From Paenibacillus puerhi (GTDB lineage: Bacteria; Bacillota; Bacilli; Paenibacillales; NBRC-103111), in NCBI RefSeq assembly GCF_009846885.1, contig NZ_WUWM01000017.1, positions 1 to 64,000 on the forward strand: 64,000 bases of DNA, read 5' to 3'. Positions 8,124 through 16,045 of the stretch are shown in pieces. A model generated the notes under the pieces. It was not told the DNA's origin and did no database searches. It was given only the letters and a program-made list of their open reading frames with translations. How positions within the stretch are numbered: position 1 is the first letter of the stretch; each line of letters begins with the position of its first letter. The position numbers were made by a program, and so were the translations under genes.

Positions 8124-8336
8124 ATGAAGGTGATTTCGATCGGTTCCAAGCAAATCCCGTACGTGCACTACGATGATCAGGCATCGCAGATGCATATTCA
8201 CTACTTTACGGGGCAAACCCTCACATGCAGCGGAATTGAGCCCGACCAGTATCGTCTGCTGCTGCAGTCTCCGAACCGTTACGATATGATTATGAAAATG
8301 ACGGCGGTCCAGCCCCAACTGACGCGCCAAGACTGA
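8124..8336 (+). CDS. KTSC-like small conserved protein
   Basis: 70 residues behind a strong GAGGAGAGAGG site. The pattern VHYDDQASQMHIHYFTG then YRLLLQSPNRYD resembles the KTSC fold (a short beta-sheet protein named for its conserved tail residues), though the terminal KTSC itself is not present. No signal or membrane segment. A terminator follows 28 bases after the stop, so it is probably a single-gene unit. Function unknown. Confidence 0.6.
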   Translation: MKVISIGSKQIPYVHYDDQASQMHIHYFTGQTLTCSGIEPDQYRLLLQSPNRYDMIMKMTAVQPQLTRQD

Positions 8337-8363
8337 CCAGATCCTCAGCGGGCGAATGAATCG

Positions 8364-8395
8364 AATCTCCCCTAATGGCGGGAGATTATTTTTTT
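8364..8395 (+). terminator. intrinsic terminator
   Basis: AATCTCCC and GGGAGATT form an 8-bp stem followed by ATTTTTTTT. Confidence 0.85.
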
Positions 8396-8492
8396 ATGCC
8401 CTGTTTTCATCCATTTTCATGGATTGACCCGCTTGGCAGAAAACGGTATCTTAAAAGAGAGAAAGCATTCTGGATAAGAAGGAAGTGGATGC

Positions 8493-10466
8493 ATGCCAAG
8501 ACATCTCGTCATTGGGAACGGCAAGTTCTTGATTAATCTGGATCGCAACACCTACATGCGCGACCTGTACTATCCCTATGTAGGGCAGCTGAACCATGTC
8601 GGCGGCTATCAATGCCGTATCGGTTTATGGGTCGATAACACCTTTACCTGGCTGTCCGATCCCGAATGGAACTTCGAACTTTCCTACGTGGAGGATTCGC
8701 TGGTCACCGAGGTGCGGGCATCGCATTACCACTTGGGCATTACGCTGCTAATCAACGACGGCGTTCATCAGCGCGAAGATATTTATCTGAAGCGCATCGT
8801 GGTCCACAACCATTGGGACAGCGTCCGCGAAGTTCGGATGTTTTTCAACCAGGATCTTGTCATCAACGAAACGGAAGTCGGAGACACCGCCGCTTACTAC
8901 CCGCTTAATAACACCGTGTTTCACTATAAGAAAGACCGCTACTTCATGTTCAACGGCTTGACCGGGAATGAAGGCCTGTACCAGTATACGACGGGGGTAA
9001 AGCGGTTCTACAACGCCGAGGGCACCTGGCGCGATGCGGAGGACGGCCAGCTCTCGGGCAATGCGATCGCGCAAGGGTCGGTCGACAGCACCATCTCGCT
9101 TCGTCTGCACGTTCCTCCGAATGAAGACGGAGCGCTATATTACTGGATGACGGCCGGCAAGGACCTCGAGGAGGTCAAAAAGCTCGACGCCTACGTCAAG
9201 GAAAGCCATCCCGACAAGCTGCTGGAGCGGGCGAAAATTTACTGGCAGCGCTGGGTCAACAAATCCAAGCGCGACTATGGCAATCTAAGCGAGGCATGTG
9301 TGCGCCTGTACAAGCAAAGCCTGCTTATCGTCCGCACGCAAACCGACGTGAACGGCGCCATTATCGCCGCGAACGACTCGGATATCATGCACTCCAACCG
9401 CGATCATTACAGCTACATGTGGCCCCGCGACGGAGCGCTGATCGCCTATGCCATGACGATGGCAGGTTATCAGGGCATGATTACGCCGTTCTTCCATTTC
9501 TGCGCGAATGCGTTATCGCCGGAAGGCTACCTGCATCACAAATACAACCCGGACGGGACGGTCGGATCGAGCTGGCACCCGTATCTGAACGGCGGCAGCA
9601 TGCAGCTGCCTATTCAAGAGGATGAGACGGCGCTCGTACTGTTCGCCCTCTGGCAGGATTATGCCCGCCACGAGGACATTGAGCTGCCGCAATCCCTCTA
9701 CCGTACGCTGATCCGCCGTGCCGCACGGTTCATGTCCAGCTATATCGAGCATGACCTGTCGCTGCCCAAGCCCAGCTACGATCTATGGGAGGAGCGTTAC
9801 GGCATCTTCACCTTCACCTCTTCTGCCGTCTACGGCGGTCTGATCGCCGCGGCGAACTTCTGCAGCCTGTTCGGCGACGAAGAACGCGCCAGCCGCTACC
9901 GGCACAATGCCGAGAAGATCAAGTCGGGGATCTTGAAGCATCTGTGGGATGAAGAGGAAGGGCGCTTCGTCCGCGGCTTGTATATGGAGAACGGACAATG
10001 GGTGAAGGACCGTACGTATGAAAGCAGCGTCTACGGGATTTTCGAATTCGGCGTGCTGCCTGCCGATGATCCCCGCGTTGTCAGTACGATGAAGGCCAAT
10101 CGCGAGCATCTGACGATCAAGACGGAGATCGGCGGCGTCGCCAGGTACCACCACGACTACTACTTCCAGCGCTCGTCGGATATCGCGAATGTGCCGGGCA
10201 ATCCATGGATCATCTGTACGCTCTGGATTGCGGAGTGGGAGATCGAGTATGCCAAAACGCTGGCGGAGCTGGAAGCCCCCCGCCGCACCCTGGAATGGGT
10301 TGTGAAGCATGCGATGGAAAGCGGCGTTCTGTCCGAGCAGCTGGATCCGTTCAATGGAGATCCGGTATCGGTCGCTCCGCTTACCTGGTCACATGCGACC
10401 TATGTGCTTGCCGTCGTGAAGTATACGGAGAAGTATAACAAGCTTCTTGCTGAAGCGGACAAGTAA
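8493..10466 (+). CDS. GH15 glucoamylase-like glycoside hydrolase
   Basis: 657 residues with no signal peptide, so intracellular. The N-terminal beta-sandwich (about 1-250) and the C-terminal (alpha/alpha)6 barrel of family GH15 are both present. Barrel motifs include YSYMWPRDGA (substrate-binding Arg-Asp), YDLWEERYGIFTFTS with the general acid Glu, and LSEQLDPFNGDP with the general base Glu near the end. Family members release glucose from starch, dextran or trehalose ends; which substrate cannot be told from sequence. It stands alone between terminators. Together with the secreted amylase at 20.6 kb it suggests alpha-glucan use. Confidence 0.88.
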   Translation: MPRHLVIGNGKFLINLDRNTYMRDLYYPYVGQLNHVGGYQCRIGLWVDNTFTWLSDPEWNFELSYVEDSLVTEVRASHYHLGITLLINDGVHQREDIYLKRIVVHNHWDSVREVRMFFNQDLVINETEVGDTAAYYPLNNTVFHYKKDRYFMFNGLTGNEGLYQYTTGVKRFYNAEGTWRDAEDGQLSGNAIAQGSVDSTISLRLHVPPNEDGALYYWMTAGKDLEEVKKLDAYVKESHPDKLLERAKIYWQRWVNKSKRDYGNLSEACVRLYKQSLLIVRTQTDVNGAIIAANDSDIMHSNRDHYSYMWPRDGALIAYAMTMAGYQGMITPFFHFCANALSPEGYLHHKYNPDGTVGSSWHPYLNGGSMQLPIQEDETALVLFALWQDYARHEDIELPQSLYRTLIRRAARFMSSYIEHDLSLPKPSYDLWEERYGIFTFTSSAVYGGLIAAANFCSLFGDEERASRYRHNAEKIKSGILKHLWDEEEGRFVRGLYMENGQWVKDRTYESSVYGIFEFGVLPADDPRVVSTMKANREHLTIKTEIGGVARYHHDYYFQRSSDIANVPGNPWIICTLWIAEWEIEYAKTLAELEAPRRTLEWVVKHAMESGVLSEQLDPFNGDPVSVAPLTWSHATYVLAVVKYTEKYNKLLAEADK

Positions 10467-10529
10467 GCTGCTTCGTCTGACCGTGCACAGCCGCTGCTTC
10501 AATCTGCAGGCAGCAGCAACACCTCGTTC

Positions 10530-10571
10530 AAAAAGAACAAGCCAGCGGTTGTCCGCTGGCTTGTTCTTTTT
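10530..10571. terminator. bidirectional intrinsic terminator
   Basis: A perfect 19-bp stem (AAAAAGAACAAGCCAGCGG and its complement) around TTGT, with T runs on both strands. It separates the GH15 gene from the convergent cyclophilin gene. Confidence 0.9.
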
Positions 10572-10661
10572 GGGATCCTTCCATCGCTTGCCGCCTAACG
10601 AACCCGTAGCCCCGTAAGCTTCCAGCATCGGACGGACCCGGGCCCCTATCCATGGGCCCTG

Positions 10662-11477
10662 TTATTTCTCCTCGATCTGTATCGATAGCATTTTGACGGT
10701 CTCCGTCGGAGCGCTCGCTTCGCCCGACTCGCTCATCTGCACAGGAACGGCGGCGATCGCTTGGACAACGTCCATACCCGAGCTGACCTTGCCGAAGATG
10801 GTGTAGTTTGGCGATTGGTTCAGATTCCTGCTGTCGTCTCCGGTACAAATGAAGAACTGGCTGCCGTTCGTATCCGGGCCGGCGTTCGCCATCGCTACGA
10901 TGCCCGGCTCGTACCGATGATTGCCGCCCAACTCATCAGCAAAGCGGTAGCCCGGGCCGCCGCGTCCCGTACCAGACGGATCGCCGGTCTGGATCATGAA
11001 GCTTTGAATGATCCGGTGAAACACGACATCCTCGTAGAAGCCGTCCTTGGCCAACGCGATAAAGTTGTTCACCGTCTGCGGCGCATCCTTGGCGAACAAC
11101 TCAATGACGATCGGCCCCTTCGATGTCTCTATCGTCGCCGTATACGATTTGCTTGCGTCGATAGCCATCTCCGGCGGCTTCGCGTACCGATTGCCGACCC
11201 AGATCGTATCGCGCTTCCCGTCGTACTGCACCTGCTTGCCGAGCGCCTCGCTCATAAAGCGCAGCGGAACATAGGTAGTTCCCTCGTAAATAAACGGCGT
11301 CCCCTCCGCCGGTATCTTCTCCTTGCCGTCAAACATGAACCTCAGTTTCTTGGCATACACCTCGATCTGCTGTCCGCCCGCCGCACTAACGCCCGCGACG
11401 GCAGTCAGCATGGCTCCGAGCACGATGCCGACTGCCGTATACTTCAGCTTCTCCTTCAAGCCCGGGTCATCTCCCAT
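10662..11477 (-). CDS. membrane-anchored/secreted cyclophilin-type prolyl isomerase
   Basis: 271 residues. Residues about 10-33 form a signal or anchor helix (KYTAVGIVLGAMLTAVAGV). About 38-100 is a copper-amine-oxidase N-terminal-like domain (YVPLRFMSEALGKQVQYD), a common wall-associated module in Paenibacillus. About 108-268 is the cyclophilin domain with VVFHRIIQSFMIQTGDP (catalytic Arg), GIVAMANAGPDTNGSQFFI and the late NYTIFGKV. It should catalyse proline cis-trans isomerisation of exported proteins outside the membrane. Confidence 0.9.
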   Translation of the reverse strand: MGDDPGLKEKLKYTAVGIVLGAMLTAVAGVSAAGGQQIEVYAKKLRFMFDGKEKIPAEGTPFIYEGTTYVPLRFMSEALGKQVQYDGKRDTIWVGNRYAKPPEMAIDASKSYTATIETSKGPIVIELFAKDAPQTVNNFIALAKDGFYEDVVFHRIIQSFMIQTGDPSGTGRGGPGYRFADELGGNHRYEPGIVAMANAGPDTNGSQFFICTGDDSRNLNQSPNYTIFGKVSSGMDVVQAIAAVPVQMSESGEASAPTETVKMLSIQIEEK

Positions 11478-11532
11478 TCCTATGAAAATAACTTCTTCTC
11501 TACCTGAATAAAGCCATTTTCAGCATAACCTT

Positions 11533-11916
11533 TTACTCGTGAGCATACGTCTGCTCATACTTGGCCGCGTCCCACAAGCTGTCCAGCTCGGAGGCATCCG
11601 CGATGTCGAGGGTCAATATCCAGCCTTGCCCATAGGGAGACGTATTGATCAGCCCGGGGTTTTTACCGAGCTCCCGATTGAAGTCCACCACTTGGCCGGA
11701 TAAAGGCGCATACAGCTCCGTTACTGTTTTTACCGATTCCATGCTTCCCAGCGGCTCGCCGGCCTTCAGGCTCTCGCCTACCGGGGGCAGCTCGATGAAC
11801 ACGATGACTCCGAACTCCTCTTGTGCAAAGTCCGTCAGCCCGATCGTCGCCCGGCTGCCTTCGACGCGAACCCAGATATGATTCTCGCTATATTGATAGT
11901 CTTGAACGATTTCCAT
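11533..11916 (-). CDS. gcvH: glycine cleavage system H protein
   Basis: 127 residues, full length for the family. The lipoyl attachment site is Lys63 in GSMESVKTVTELYAP, followed by the PLSG turn. The N-terminus YSENHIWVRVEG is the usual H-protein start. It shuttles the aminomethyl group between the P, T and L proteins, and in Bacillota also serves as an entry point for lipoyl transfer. No other gcv gene is nearby, which is common for gcvH in Bacillota. Confidence 0.95.
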   Translation of the reverse strand: MEIVQDYQYSENHIWVRVEGSRATIGLTDFAQEEFGVIVFIELPPVGESLKAGEPLGSMESVKTVTELYAPLSGQVVDFNRELGKNPGLINTSPYGQGWILTLDIADASELDSLWDAAKYEQTYAHE

Positions 11917-11965
11917 CTGCGATGGCCCCTTCCTTCTTGAGCGCGGCTTGCGCGCTTAGCGTGCA

Positions 11966-12007
11966 AAAACCCCCAAGCCTGCCTGTATCGGCAGACCGAG
12001 GGGGTTC
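11966..12007 (-). terminator. intrinsic terminator of the peroxiredoxin gene
   Basis: AACCCCC and GGGGGTT flank an inner stem (TGCCTGTATCGGCA). Read on the minus strand the run TTTTTGC follows. Confidence 0.8.
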
Positions 12008-12025
12008 AGTCGTATGTAAGGCGGC

Positions 12026-12574
12026 TTATTTCGCCACCAGATGCTTGTCGCCTTTTTTCCAACCGATCGGGCACAGACCGCCGGACTGGAGAGCCTCAAG
12101 GACGCGGTACGTTTCTTCCACGCTGCGGCCCACGTTATTGTGGTGAACGACTTGATACTGCAATTCGCCTTCAGGGTTGATGATGAACAGGCCGCGAAGG
12201 GCGATGCCCTCTTCCTCGATCAATACGCCGTAGTCGCGTGCGACGGTTTTCGTAATATCGGCGCCCAGCGGGAAGTTCAGCTTGCCCAGACCGTTCGAAT
12301 CAACCGGCGTGTTGATCCATGCACGGTGGGAATGCTTGCTGTCTACCGATACGCCGAGGATTTCAGCGTTAACCGCCTTGAATTGCTCTGCCGCATCGCT
12401 AATTGCCGTAATTTCAGTCGGGCAAACAAACGTGAAGTCGAGCGGATAGAAGAACAAGACGAGCCACTTGCCTTTGTAATCAGAAAGGGAGACCTTGCCG
12501 AAATCCGAACCGTCGCCCAGTACGGTTTCCAATGTAAAGTCCGGAGCCGGTTTACCTACCAAACGTTCTGCCAT
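12026..12574 (-). CDS. typical 2-Cys peroxiredoxin (AhpC/Prx1 type)
   Basis: 182 residues starting MAERLVGKPAPDF; GGAGG lies 9 bases before this ATG. Longer in-frame upstream codons run through the promoter and were rejected. Peroxidatic Cys51 lies in DFTFVCPTE, and the resolving Cys is near 168 in SGGLCPIGW. It reduces peroxides using a thioredoxin-type or AhpF partner, not encoded nearby. The upstream region has a sigma-A promoter overlapped by Fur/PerR-type boxes, so iron or peroxide control is likely. Confidence 0.93.
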   Translation of the reverse strand: MAERLVGKPAPDFTLETVLGDGSDFGKVSLSDYKGKWLVLFFYPLDFTFVCPTEITAISDAAEQFKAVNAEILGVSVDSKHSHRAWINTPVDSNGLGKLNFPLGADITKTVARDYGVLIEEEGIALRGLFIINPEGELQYQVVHHNNVGRSVEETYRVLEALQSGGLCPIGWKKGDKHLVAK

Positions 12575-12594
12575 GTTCCCATATTCCTCCCTAT

Positions 12595-12609
12595 TGATAA
12601 TTATTATCA
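12595..12609 (-). promoter_or_regulatory. Fur-type box over the peroxiredoxin start
   Basis: TGATAATTATTATCA matches the Bacillus 7-1-7 Fur consensus TGATAATNATTATCA exactly. It lies just downstream of the predicted -10, over the transcription start. A regulator bound here should repress. Confidence 0.8.
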
Positions 12610-12617
12610 CAAGACAA

Positions 12618-12646
12618 ATCGTATCATTCGTTCCAATCAATGTCAA
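12618..12646 (-). promoter_or_regulatory. sigma-A promoter of the peroxiredoxin gene
   Basis: TTGACA (12646-12641), a 17-base spacer and TACGAT (12623-12618). The -35 is a perfect match. Confidence 0.8.
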
Positions 12647-12648
12647 GA

Positions 12649-12663
12649 TTATAATCATTATCT
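12649..12663 (-). promoter_or_regulatory. imperfect Fur/PerR-type box
   Basis: TTATAATCATTATCT matches either the PerR or the Fur consensus at 13 of 15 positions. It lies directly upstream of the -35 element. Confidence 0.5.
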
Positions 12664-12665
12664 CT

Positions 12666-12680
12666 TTATAATTATTATAA
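12666..12680 (-). promoter_or_regulatory. PerR-type box
   Basis: TTATAATTATTATAA matches the Bacillus PerR consensus TTATAATNATTATAA exactly. It lies between the peroxiredoxin promoter and the divergent aldehyde dehydrogenase gene, so it could affect either. Confidence 0.75.
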
Positions 12681-12779
12681 TATAGGATTCCATTGCTCGG
12701 TTATGGCCCCTAGATTTGTGCGTTCGCTTTCCCACGTCTACAATAGATAGTATCTGATCTGATCCCGGAGGGATACCTT

Positions 12780-14171
12780 ATGAGCAACCTGATCGAAGAC
12801 AGCCTGACGCTTCTGCTTCAGGAGCATCGGCATTTTTTTCACAGCGGCCGAACGCGAGATCTGGCCTTCCGCCTGGAGCAGCTGCACAAACTGCAGGAAT
12901 CGATACAACGCGAAGAGAAGCACTTGCTAGCCGCTCTCCGTCAGGATTTGGGCAAAGGCGAGTTCGAGGCGTTCACTACGGAAATCAGCTTCGTTCTTCA
13001 GAGCCTCCGCAGCATGAGGAAGAACCTGCGAAAGTGGGCCAAGCCGCAGAAGGTGCCGACTCCGCTCCACTTGTTCCCGTCCTCAAGCCGGATCGTCAGC
13101 GAGCCCTATGGTACGGCATTGATCATCGGCCCGTTCAACTATCCGTTCCAACTGGTCATGGAGCCGCTGATCGGAGCGATTGCCGCCGGTAACTGCGCCG
13201 TGATCAAGCCTTCAGAGAATACCCCAAACGTATCGGCGGTTATCCGCACAATCATAAGCGGGACCTTCGAGGATTCATATATCCGGGTTATCGAAGGAGA
13301 CAAGGAAACGACCTCCTTACTGATCCATGCGGCCTTCGACTACATCTTTTTTACCGGAAGCGTAGCTGTAGGCCGGATCGTCATGGAAGCCGCCGCCAAG
13401 CATCTGGTCCCCTTTACTCTAGAGCTCGGAGGAAAAAGTCCCGTCATCGTCGATGCGACCGCCAAGCTGGAGCTGGCAGCCAAACGGATCATCTGGGGCA
13501 AGCTGACCAATGCCGGACAAACCTGCATCGCACCGGATTACGTGCTTGTTCACGAGGACGTCATGGATGAGCTGCTGGCCAGGATGAAGGAGGTCATCGT
13601 ACGCTTCTACGGCCCGGACGCGGCTACCAGCGAAGATTACGGCAGGATCGTAAGCACGAGCCAGTTCGACCGGTTGGCCTCCATCCTGGAGCACGACCGG
13701 TCGCAAGTGGCGTATGGCGGGCGCTCGTCTCGCGACGATCTGTATATCGAGCCTACGCTGCTGCTGGCGAAGTCATGGGAGGATGCCGCGATGGCAGATG
13801 AGATTTTCGGGCCGATTCTGCCTATTCTTGCGTACCGCGACCTGGAGCAAGCCATCTCCGGGATTCAATCCCGGCCGAAGCCGCTGGCCCTCTATGTCTT
13901 CACAGAGAGCAAGGATGTCGAGGAGCGCGTGCTTAGCCGCATCTCATTCGGCGGAGGCTGCGTCAACGACACGATCATGCATGCGGCCAATCCCCATCTT
14001 CCCTTCGGAGGCGTAGGAAGCTCCGGCATCGGCGCTTATCACGGGAAGCACAGCTTTGACGTCTTCTCGCATCGCAAAAGCATCGTGAAGAAGAGCACGA
14101 GATTCGAACCCGGGCTCGCCTTCCCCCCTTACGGCGACAAGCTGAAGTGGGTCAGAAGGCTGCTGAAATAA
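12780..14171 (+). CDS. aldehyde dehydrogenase (YwdH-like, class 3 type)
   Basis: 463 residues, the short form typical of class 3 / fatty-aldehyde dehydrogenases. Catalytic Cys is about residue 249 (NAGQTCIAPDY), general-base Glu about 215 (LELGGKSP), the Rossmann turn is FFTGSVAVG, and the C-terminal block is HLPFGGVGSSGIGAYHG. It oxidises aldehydes to acids with NAD(P). GGAGG precedes the ATG. It is divergent from the peroxiredoxin and close to the PerR-type box, so a stress role is possible (inference). Confidence 0.92.
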   Translation: MSNLIEDSLTLLLQEHRHFFHSGRTRDLAFRLEQLHKLQESIQREEKHLLAALRQDLGKGEFEAFTTEISFVLQSLRSMRKNLRKWAKPQKVPTPLHLFPSSSRIVSEPYGTALIIGPFNYPFQLVMEPLIGAIAAGNCAVIKPSENTPNVSAVIRTIISGTFEDSYIRVIEGDKETTSLLIHAAFDYIFFTGSVAVGRIVMEAAAKHLVPFTLELGGKSPVIVDATAKLELAAKRIIWGKLTNAGQTCIAPDYVLVHEDVMDELLARMKEVIVRFYGPDAATSEDYGRIVSTSQFDRLASILEHDRSQVAYGGRSSRDDLYIEPTLLLAKSWEDAAMADEIFGPILPILAYRDLEQAISGIQSRPKPLALYVFTESKDVEERVLSRISFGGGCVNDTIMHAANPHLPFGGVGSSGIGAYHGKHSFDVFSHRKSIVKKSTRFEPGLAFPPYGDKLKWVRRLLK

Positions 14172-14206
14172 AAGCAGCGGCAAGCTCGTCGCCACTAGCC
14201 TAACAC

Positions 14207-14250
14207 GAAGAAGCTCCCGATCATCCGTATGCGGATCGAGAGCTTCTTCC
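14207..14250. terminator. intrinsic terminator between convergent genes
   Basis: GAAGAAGCTC and GAGCTTCTTC pair around an inner CCGATC/GGATCG-like stem. It sits between aldehyde dehydrogenase and leuB. The T tract is weak. Confidence 0.65.
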
Positions 14251-14273
14251 GGTTGCTTGCTTATGCGTTCGCC

Positions 14274-15353
14274 TTATTTGCGGACAGCGTTCACGATCAG
14301 ATCGCCCATAGCGACCGTGCCGATGGCCTTGCTCTTATCGACAGCGATATCGCCTGTACGGTGGCCTGCATCCAATACTTCCTTAACCGCGCGTTCGATC
14401 GCATCAGCCGCCTCATGGTAGCCGAACGTCAGACGGTACATCAGCGCCACGGACAAAATCGTAGCGATCGGGTTGGAGATGCCTTGTCCGGCGATATCAG
14501 GTGCGGAGCCGTGTACCGGCTCGTACAAGCCGAATGCGCCTTCGCCCAGCGAAGCGGAAGACAGCATACCGATCGATCCGGTCAGCATCGCCGCCTCATC
14601 ACTCAGGATATCGCCGAACATGTTCTCGGTGACGATGACGTCGAAGCTCGCCGGACGGCGCAGCAGCTGCATCGCGCAGTTGTCGACCAGCACGTGCTCC
14701 AGCTCAACATCCGGATATTCCGGAGCGATCCGGTTCACGACTTCGCGCCACAGGCGGGAGGTTTCCAGCACGTTGGCCTTATCGACCGAAGCCAGCTTCT
14801 TGCGGCGGGTACGGGCGATATCGAACGCTTGACGCACAATACGCTCTACTTCCATCACATTGTAGGCGCAGGTATCGACCGCTTCCTCGCCGTTCGCTCC
14901 TTCGCGGCGGAACTTCTCGCCGAAGTAAATGCCGCCCGTCAGCTCGCGCACGACGATCAGGTCCGTGCCTTCCAGCACTTCCGGCTTCAGCGTCGACGCA
15001 TCCTTCAGACAATCGAAGACGTTCGCAGGCCGAATGTTGGAGAACAGGCCGAGCGCCTTACGGATACCGAGCAGACCCGTTTCAGGACGAAGCTCCTTCG
15101 GATTGTTGTCCCACTTCGGACCGCCGACTGCTCCCAGCAGTACGGCATCCGCGCCTTTACAAAGCTCCAGCGTTTCCTGCGGCAGCGGAGTGCCCTTCTC
15201 GTCGATGGCGATGCCGCCGAACAGGCCATGCTCAAATTCAAAACGGTAGCCGAACAGCTCCTCCGTCTTCTTCATTACCTTGATCGCTTCCGCTACAACC
15301 TCGGGGCCGATGCCGTCCCCGCCGATAACGGCAATTTTTTTCACGTCTGTCAT
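14274..15353 (-). CDS. leuB: 3-isopropylmalate dehydrogenase
   Basis: 359 residues starting [23 protein letters not shown] lies 8 bases upstream, so I prefer this ATG to one 11 codons earlier. Family signatures: GDGIGPEV near the start, [11 protein letters not shown], and the Asp-rich metal site [11 protein letters not shown], then [12 protein letters not shown]. It catalyses the third step of leucine synthesis, oxidising and decarboxylating 3-isopropylmalate. Here it is 8 kb away from leuA, with starch and unrelated genes between. leuC and leuD are not in the window. Confidence 0.96.
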   Translation of the reverse strand: MTDVKKIAVIGGDGIGPEVVAEAIKVMKKTEELFGYRFEFEHGLFGGIAIDEKGTPLPQETLELCKGADAVLLGAVGGPKWDNNPKELRPETGLLGIRKALGLFSNIRPANVFDCLKDASTLKPEVLEGTDLIVVRELTGGIYFGEKFRREGANGEEAVDTCAYNVMEVERIVRQAFDIARTRRKKLASVDKANVLETSRLWREVVNRIAPEYPDVELEHVLVDNCAMQLLRRPASFDVIVTENMFGDILSDEAAMLTGSIGMLSSASLGEGAFGLYEPVHGSAPDIAGQGISNPIATILSVALMYRLTFGYHEAADAIERAVKEVLDAGHRTGDIAVDKSKAIGTVAMGDLIVNAVRK

Positions 15354-16045
15354 GCGTTCTTCACTCCCACTCGTAATCGATTCCATCTCTCATTAATACC
15401 ATACTTGCCGAGCGTTTACAAAGATATAAAAGCTATGGTCTCCATAGTTGATGCCTATAAGCAAGCCATGTAAGGGACATATTGGAGGACCGTTAGAGCG
15501 ACAATTTCTTGGTTTTCTGGGCGTTTGAAACCGCTAAGAGTACGCATGAGGCTGTCGATTCATTGTGGACGGCAGCGCTGTTAAGTAAAGGCTGAACGTA
15601 ACGGACACCACAGTCGCTATTTCACAAAAATGGGGCCTGTTCAAATTGTAACGGACACAGACGACCTTACTTACGTCAAAACCGCATAGAATGGGCGGAA
15701 ATGCACCAATAGCGTCATCTGAGTCCGTTAGATTTTCAATATCGCGAAAATGCTGCACATAGAGACGCTGAGGTCCGTTAGCGAAAGCAGAACGTTTCAA
15801 CTCAGTTACTCACAATGAATCGACAACCTCCGCCATGTCCGTTAGCCGATCCCGATGGTGGACAAGTAACGTTAATTCGGGAACTTTCTACGAGTCAACC
15901 TCCAGACTTATATGGAGCGCTTCGATATGGTAAAGTAAAGAAGGCCGGATTACCAATCCTTTCCTATCCTGCACATCTATTCAATATTTCCAACGACATC
16001 CTGTAGGTGCATATGCTTACTTTACCCTTATGGAGGTGCATGCTC
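15354..16045. other. intergenic region dominated by a MITE-like repeat
   Basis: No credible gene. It holds the inverted-repeat element at 15548-15830 and the lead of the YcdB-like gene. Confidence 0.5.
15548..15830. repeat. MITE-like imperfect palindrome, 283 bp
   Basis: The ends gaggctgtcgattcattgtg (15548-15567) and cacaatgaatcgacaacctc (15811-15830) are inverted copies with 19 of 20 bases matching. Inside, TAACGGACA occurs twice in the left half and TCCGTTA twice in the right half, so the halves are rough reverse complements (a further GTCCGTTAG lies just outside, near 15837). No open frame codes for anything recognisable. This fits a non-autonomous miniature element or a large dispersed palindromic repeat. 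No clear target duplication. Confidence 0.65.

Noticed and set aside
15815..16006. A 63-codon frame inside and after the MITE-like repeat
   Set aside because: It starts in the inverted-repeat end and has no ribosome site.
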